Shown piece by piece: positions 59,921 through 64,000 of a stretch of DNA of 64,000 bases. This DNA is from Streptomyces sp. V4I2 (GTDB lineage: Bacteria; Actinomycetota; Actinomycetes; Streptomycetales; Streptomycetaceae). Position 1 is the stretch's first letter, and the number at the start of each line of letters is the position of its first letter. The notes under the pieces are model-generated. The model made no database searches and had not been told where the DNA came from. It saw only the letters and a program-made list of their open reading frames with translations. Both the position numbers and the translations under genes were made by a program. Location: contig NZ_JAUSZM010000003.1 in assembly GCF_030817655.1 (NCBI RefSeq), positions 9,796,001 through 9,860,000 on the forward strand. The letters run 5' to 3'.

Positions 59921-61131
59921 AATTCCTCTTCGACGACCCCGCCTTCGACTACCAGGCACTGCGCACCGCCGGTTACGCCGACTACGGCGGAGCGCAGCTC
60001 GGCGAGGTCGTCGCGGTCGCCGCACACATCCCCGACGGCGACACCGCGGCCTGGCGGCACGCGTGGACCACTCTCGCCGAACGCGTCCACCGGCTGGGCA
60101 CCGCCGCCCGCGCGGAGGGCCGCTCCGTCGACGCCCGCGCCGCCCTGCTGCGGGCGCACAACTACTACCGCACCGCCGAGTTCTTCCAGCGCGAACAACC
60201 ACGGGACCCGGAGGCGCTGCGGCTGATGCGGCTGTCCCGGGAAACCTTCGCCGACGCGGCCGAACTCATGGACCGGCCCCCGGAGTTCGTCCGCATTCCC
60301 TACGAGGACACCTCACTGCCCGCCTACTTCTACCGGGCGGACGACTCGGGCGAACCCAGGCCGACCATCATCCATCACGGCGGCCTCGACTCCACCGTCG
60401 AGGAGGGCTACTTCTTCGTGGCGGCGGCGGCCCTCGCCCGGGGGTACCACTGTCTGTGCTTCGAGGGACCCGGACAGGGCTCGGTCCTGCGCGAGCAGGG
60501 GCTGGTCTTCCGCCCCGACTGGGAAAACGTGGTCACGCCGGTCGTGGACCACACGCTGTCCCTGCCCGGAGTGGACCCCGACCGTCTGACCCTCGTCGGC
60601 ACCAGCCTCGGCGGTCTGCTCGCGGTGCGGGCCGCGGCCTTCGAGCACCGTCTGGCCGGCTGCGTCGCGCATGACGCGGTCTGGCAGCTGGGCGACGTCG
60701 TGGGCTTGCCGCCGTTCGTCCTGGAGTGGGTCGAGCAGGGATGCGACGACTTCGCCGACCCGGTGATCTGGGGGATCGCCGCTCAGCAGACCTTCACCCG
60801 CTGGCTGCTGCGGCAGACGCTGTGGACCTTCGGCGCGGACACTCCGTCCCAACTGTTGCGCCGGCTGCCCGCGTTCGGCCTGTCGGAGGTGATCGGCCGG
60901 GTGCGCTGCCCGGTGTTCGTCCTCGACGCGGAGGAGGACCTGTTCTTCGCCGGTCTGGAGCACGCGAAGAAGGTGTACACGGGGCTCAACTCGCCCAAGA
61001 CCTTGTATGTCTTCACGACGGATGAGGGAGGTGGGGCGCACTGCCACTCGGGTGCGATGCGGCTGTTCCACGACCGGCTCTTCTCCTGGCTGCTGGAGAC
61101 ACTCGGGGCGGACCGGCAGACGGCGGCCTGA
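59917..61131 (+). CDS. alpha/beta hydrolase with helical N-terminal domain, copy 2
   Basis: A 404-residue close paralogue of the hydrolase at 38882; for example FLFDDPAFDYQALRTAGYAD aligns with FLFDDAAFAFQALRTAGHAA, and GLVFRPDWENVVTPVVDHTL with GLVFRPDWEHVVTPVVDHAL. The nucleophile elbow is LVGTSLGGLLAVR, the acid region VLDAEEDLFF and the histidine GGAHCHS. Here it follows an exporter and a TetR rather than catabolic enzymes. It could destroy or modify the compound exported by the MFS protein. The ATG overlaps the TetR stop (ATGA). Confidence 0.82.
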   Translation: MKFLFDDPAFDYQALRTAGYADYGGAQLGEVVAVAAHIPDGDTAAWRHAWTTLAERVHRLGTAARAEGRSVDARAALLRAHNYYRTAEFFQREQPRDPEALRLMRLSRETFADAAELMDRPPEFVRIPYEDTSLPAYFYRADDSGEPRPTIIHHGGLDSTVEEGYFFVAAAALARGYHCLCFEGPGQGSVLREQGLVFRPDWENVVTPVVDHTLSLPGVDPDRLTLVGTSLGGLLAVRAAAFEHRLAGCVAHDAVWQLGDVVGLPPFVLEWVEQGCDDFADPVIWGIAAQQTFTRWLLRQTLWTFGADTPSQLLRRLPAFGLSEVIGRVRCPVFVLDAEEDLFFAGLEHAKKVYTGLNSPKTLYVFTTDEGGGAHCHSGAMRLFHDRLFSWLLETLGADRQTAA

Positions 61132-61213
61132 CCGGCGGCCCGCCCTCCCGGGGGTGCCGCCGCGGCATGCTGCCGGCCCGGACGGCCCGGCCGCTCACCC
61201 GTGGCCCGGACAG

Positions 61214-61239
61214 CCCGGCCCGCTCACCCGTGGGCCGGG
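61214..61239 (+). terminator. stem-loop terminator after hydrolase copy 2
   Basis: CCCGGCCC (61214-61221) pairs perfectly with GGGCCGGG (61232-61239) around a 10-base loop. It lies 83 bp after the stop and overlaps the direct repeat. Confidence 0.6.
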
Positions 61240-61393
61240 CTCCTGGCCGAATGTCATTCCGCGGTCCGGTTCACGGTGGCAGGTTTATCTCCGGGCGGCT
61301 CGGTTCCGGGCCGCCGGATTTTCATTCCCCTTAATGGCTGTGTAACGGAACGGACTGGCATCATGCAACGACCTCGCATAAGCTGCACGGCAT

Positions 61394-61478
61394 AGCAGTA
61401 AACTGCTGTCCGTATGGCGCCCCAGACCTGGGGTCGGACGGGGGAACCGGAATTTAGTTGAATGCGTTTCGCGCATTC
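61394..61478 (+). promoter_or_regulatory. three dyads in the SARP leader, one touching the ribosome site
   Basis: AGCAGT/ACTGCT (61394-61407), CCCCAG/CTGGGG (61420-61433) and GAATGCG/CGCATTC (61460-61478, five-base loop) lie in series. The last would fold directly before the GGGGGG ribosome site (61479-61484), so it may affect SARP translation or be a protein site. Confidence 0.45.
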
Positions 61479-61489
61479 GGGGGGTTGTC

Positions 61490-62305
61490 GTGTCCCTGTC
61501 CTGTTTACAGGCTGACCACGCGCTTCGCTATGAGCTGCTGGGGCGGCTGCGGGTGTCCCGCGGCGGCGTCGACCTGACGCCTGAGCAGCCCAAGCTGGCA
61601 AAACTGCTCGCTCTGTTGCTGATCAGGGCGGGGGAGACCGTACCGGGGGACAAGCTGGTGGCGGAACTCTGGGAACAGGGTCCGCCGCGCTGCGCCTTCG
61701 CGAGTCTGCGCGTGTACGTCTCACAGCTGCGCAAAGTCCTCATTAATCCTCGAGGAACGTCTCCGATCGCCACGACATCACCGGGATACATCCTGGATGT
61801 GAGCGGCGACACAACAGACTTTCAAGTTTTCGAGACGCTCTACACCCGTGGCCGAGAACGGTACTGCGCGGCCGATTTCCTGCATTCCTCCGAACTTCTC
61901 CGCAGAGCGTTGTCCCTATGGCGGGGCCCCGTTCTGGAGGGAATTCAAGGGTCGTTGGAAATTGAATCTTTCGTGGCTGTGCAGGAGGAAAAACGGCTGA
62001 ATTGCACCGAGCTCAGCATCGACTCCGCGCTGGCCCTGGGCCGCCATCACGAGGTGATCGAGGACCTGAAGGGCCTCCTCGTCCAACATCCGCTGCGGGA
62101 GCCGTTCTACCGCCAGCTGATGGTCGCCCTGTATCGGGCGGGCCGCCAGGGGGACGCGCTGGGGACGTACCGCAACGCCCGCCGGGTGATCAAAGAGGAG
62201 CTCGGAGTCGAGCCGGGTCCGACCCTGCGCGTCGCCCACGAGGCCATACTCAGAGCGGACCCGGCCCGCCTGGAGGCGGCCGGCGTCATCCCGGCCATGC
62301 ACTGA
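61490..62305 (+). CDS. SARP-family transcriptional activator
   Basis: A 271-residue Streptomyces antibiotic regulatory protein. The OmpR-like winged helix (about 10-100) has YELLGRLRVSRGGVDLTPEQ, KLAKLLALLLIRAGETVPGD, LWEQGPPRCAFASLRVYVSQLRKVL and the wing TTSPGYILDV; the bacterial transcriptional activation domain (about 105-250) ends GDALGTYRNARRVIKEELGVEPGPTLR. The GTG start at 61490 has a G-rich ribosome site. Codon 6 is TTA (61505-61507), a strong sign of bldA control. It is the best candidate for the activator of the polyketide cluster, although 5 kb away. Confidence 0.93.
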   Translation: MSLSCLQADHALRYELLGRLRVSRGGVDLTPEQPKLAKLLALLLIRAGETVPGDKLVAELWEQGPPRCAFASLRVYVSQLRKVLINPRGTSPIATTSPGYILDVSGDTTDFQVFETLYTRGRERYCAADFLHSSELLRRALSLWRGPVLEGIQGSLEIESFVAVQEEKRLNCTELSIDSALALGRHHEVIEDLKGLLVQHPLREPFYRQLMVALYRAGRQGDALGTYRNARRVIKEELGVEPGPTLRVAHEAILRADPARLEAAGVIPAMH

Positions 62306-62814
62306 CTGCGGGGTGGCGCATTCGTGGACGCTTTATACGGCATTTACAGTCACTCAACTGCTCGTGGCTAGGCTGCAGTTGCCCCCGCACCGGGCGGGGA
62401 GAGCCGGGTGCCGTGCGCGGCCGTGTACCAGCGGGCAGCGGGCAGCGGGCAGCGGGCAGCGGGCAGCGGGCAGCGGGCAGCGGCCACGGTGCCGTGACCG
62501 TGGCCCTGGTGCGGGTCCGGGCAGACAGCCCAACCCATGCCGCACAGCCCGCCACTGTGCGTTCTCGCCCCTCGCACACCTCACCCGTGGCGTGTTCCAC
62601 GCGCCGCAGAGAGGAGGCCTCATGACCGGTGTCTGAACAGTCCTGCGCTCGCTGTGCCTGATCGGATCCTCCGCCGTGTCGCGGAGGACCGGACGGACGC
62701 CCGGTCCAGGTCGACCCGTTCCACCGGCCCTGTGCTCCGGCAGCCTGGTGCCAGCTGTCCCGTTCGGGGCATTCGGGAACTGGCTGGATCTGTCGCGATC
62801 GAAAGCGATCAGGC
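62306..62814. other. 509-bp region between SARP and amidinotransferase remnant
   Basis: Apart from the heptamer tandem repeat (listed) I see no gene; short open frames on both strands read through the repeat and have no family motif. Confidence 0.6.
62431..62486. repeat. tandem repeat of GCGGGCA, seven perfect copies plus one variant
   Basis: The heptamer GCGGGCA occurs seven times head to tail (62431-62479), followed by GCGGCCA (62480-62486). There are no spacers, so it is a minisatellite and not a CRISPR array. Confidence 0.95.
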
Positions 62815-63951
62815 ATGGAGGCAGTGCAGAGACCCGGCATTCTGACGGCGGCGCCTCTCGTTTCGCCGGTCAATTCACACAACGAGTGGGACCCGCTGGA
62901 GGAGGTCATCGTCGGGCGCCTCGACGGAGCGACGATCCCCTCCGGTCATTCCGTCGTGACCTGCAACATCCCGCCGTGGGTGGCGCGGGTGCAGGGACGG
63001 GTCGCCGGACGGGTCGCCGGGTCAGATACCCGCGCCTGCTGATCGAGCGGGCGCAGCATGAGCTCGATCAGTTCATCGCCCTCCTGCAGTCCCTCGGTGT
63101 CACGGTCAGGCGCCCGGACGCGGTCGACCACAGGAGACGCTTCGGCACCCCCGACTGGTCGTCGCGCGGGTTCTGCACCACCTGTCCGCGTGACAGCATG
63201 CTCGTGATCGGCGACGAGATCATCGAGACCCCGATGGCATGGCCGTGCCGGTATTTCGAGACCCACTCCTACCGCACGGTCCTCAAGGACTACCTCCGGC
63301 GCGGTGCGCGCTGGACGGCCGCGCCGAAGCCGCAGCTGACCGACGAACTGTTCGAGGCGGACTTCCGTGTCCCCGAGGCCGGCGAGCCCGTGCGCTACAT
63401 CCTCACCGAGTTCGAGCCGGTCTTCGACGCCGCGGACTTCGTACGCGCGGGACGCGACCTGTTCGTCACGCGGAGCAATGTCACCAACCGCATGGGCATC
63501 GACTGGTTGCGCCGCCATCTCGGGCCCGGCTATCGCATCCACGCGATCGAGGGCCGTTGCCGCACGCCGATGCACATCGACACGACGTTCGTCCCGCTCG
63601 CGCCCGGCAAGGCGCTGGTCAGTCCGGAATGCATCGACGTCGACCGCCTGCCCGAGGTGCTGAGCTCGTGGGACATCCTGATCGCCCCCGAACCCGATCC
63701 GATCGATGAGCGCCTGCTCAAGATCACCTCGATGTGCCGCAGGTGGGCTCAGCATGAACATGCTGGTGATCGACGAGAGGCAGGTGATCGCGGAGCGGCA
63801 CCACACCGGCATGCTGCGCGCGCTCGAAGCGTGGGGGTTCGAGCCGATCCCGTGCGACCTGCTGCACTACGCGCCGTTCGGCGGATCGTTCCACTGCGCG
63901 ACACTCGACATCCGTCGGCGCGGCACGCTCGAGTCGTACGGCCCCGATTGA
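62815..63951 (+). pseudogene. amidinotransferase (AGAT/StrB-like) gene with two frameshifts
   Basis: Arginine:glycine- or inosamine-amidinotransferase family signs are spread over three frames: SPVNSHNEWDPLEEVIVGRL (from ATG 62815); after about 63020, LLIERAQHELDQFIALLQSL, CPRDSMLVIGDEIIETPMAW, SNVTNRMGIDWLRRHLG and GRCRTPMHIDTTFVPLAPGK (catalytic histidine); and after about 63740, MNMLVIDERQVIAERHHTGM with the catalytic cysteine in GGSFHCATLDIRR. The first break is next to a perfect 12-bp tandem duplication (62997-63020). Without the indels it would be a full-length enzyme of about 375 residues making a guanidino compound from arginine. Confidence 0.82.
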
Positions 63952-64000
63952 TGTCGAAGTGAGCCCCGTCCCAACCGTCCGCCCGTGCACATGTCACCAG

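Larger units (their letters stand above)
61132..61489. other. 358-bp intergenic region before the SARP gene
   Basis: No gene seen. From left to right it has near-perfect 29-bp direct repeats (61175-61204 and 61203-61233, sharing GGCCCGGAC and CGCTCACCCGTGG), a terminator-like stem, an AT-richer stretch around 61310-61400 that likely holds the SARP promoter, and three short dyads before the SARP start. Confidence 0.65.

Noticed and set aside
62431..62486. A CRISPR-like array
   Set aside because: The heptamer repeats are contiguous with no spacers and no cas genes are present.
62286..62909. A minus-strand open frame of about 207 residues across the heptamer repeat
   Set aside because: It encodes repeated LPAARCP words from the minisatellite, has no ribosome site or motif, and overlaps the SARP and amidinotransferase sequences.
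33083..63951. The idea that all frameshifts are sequencing errors
   Set aside because: Some may be (the dctA and amidinotransferase breaks are in GC-rich runs), but very long genes such as the 1015-residue PKS and 1220-residue glycosidase are intact and several remnants in 33-38 kb are truncated, so real gene decay is the better general explanation.
1..64000. Insertion sequences, phage genes, tRNA or rRNA genes
   Set aside because: Read on both strands, no transposase, integrase, terminal repeats or tRNA-like cloverleaf with CCA-side features was recognised; faint tRNA-like arms could have been missed by eye.

Overview
The window is high-GC chromosomal DNA from a Streptomyces or very close relative. 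The evidence is the strong third-position G/C bias, many GTG starts, chains of ATGA/GTGA-coupled genes, a conservon (cvn) locus, a SARP regulator, sugar ABC importers without a dedicated ATPase, and rare TTA (bldA-type) codons in three genes. No rRNA, tRNA, insertion sequence, integrase or CRISPR array was seen.

Layout. (1) 1-4.8 kb: end of an MMPL transporter, a CsoR/CstR-like repressor with its operator, a leucine-rich-repeat-variant protein, and an operon of membrane protein, XRE regulator and quinone-type oxidoreductase whose promoter looks leaderless. (2) 4.8-7.7 kb: arsenic genes arsC facing arsR, an aquaporin and an ArsO-like flavoprotein. (3) 7.7-11.5 kb: a minus-strand operon of four coupled genes (YheO/DauR-like regulator, ornithine-cyclodeaminase-family reductase, D-serine-dehydratase/D-threonine-aldolase-fold enzyme, alpha/beta hydrolase), probably for a D- or hydroxy-amino acid. 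(4) 11.5-21.8 kb: a glycan-use locus with a 1220-residue secreted clan GH-A-like glycosidase, a LacI regulator, binding protein, two permeases and a cytoplasmic glycosidase, with four copies of a CGAACCGGTTCG operator in one intergenic region. (5) 22-25.8 kb: dctA-like transporter (frameshifted tail), LysR regulator and tartrate/D-malate dehydrogenase. (6) 26.4-32.9 kb: a conservon cvnABCD with a two-domain roadblock protein, a CYP157-like P450 lacking ExxR, a second normal P450 and an enoyl-CoA hydratase.

(7) 33-38.1 kb is a decayed catabolic patch: remnants of an aldo/keto reductase, acetamidase, amidohydrolase, HpcH/HpaI aldolase and ferredoxin-NADP reductase lie among an intact VOC protein, a SnoaL-like protein and an IclR regulator. 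(8) 38.1-45.6 kb: a TetR regulator with two matched operators controls a five-gene operon (alpha/beta hydrolase, MFS, thiolase, acyl-CoA synthetase, MBL hydrolase).

(9) 45.5-57.1 kb holds the most interesting content, a compact polyketide-like cluster. It encodes a fatty acyl-AMP ligase, a free ACP, a single KS-AT-ACP module without reductive domains, a KAS III-like enzyme lacking the usual HQAN histidine, an FkbH-like glyceryl-ACP synthase, a second ACP, an 81-residue unknown, an alpha/beta hydrolase and a type II thioesterase, with a divergent Sfp-type phosphopantetheinyl transferase. I infer a route to a 3-acyltetronate: a fatty acid is activated and extended once to a beta-ketoacyl chain, then joined to a glyceryl unit. 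(10) 57.4-61.1 kb: an MFS-TetR-hydrolase operon under a 15-bp inverted repeat; its hydrolase is a paralogue of the one in region 8, so related hydrolase/TetR/MFS cassettes flank the cluster. (11) 61.5-64 kb: a SARP regulator with a TTA at codon 6, a heptamer tandem repeat and a frameshifted amidinotransferase.
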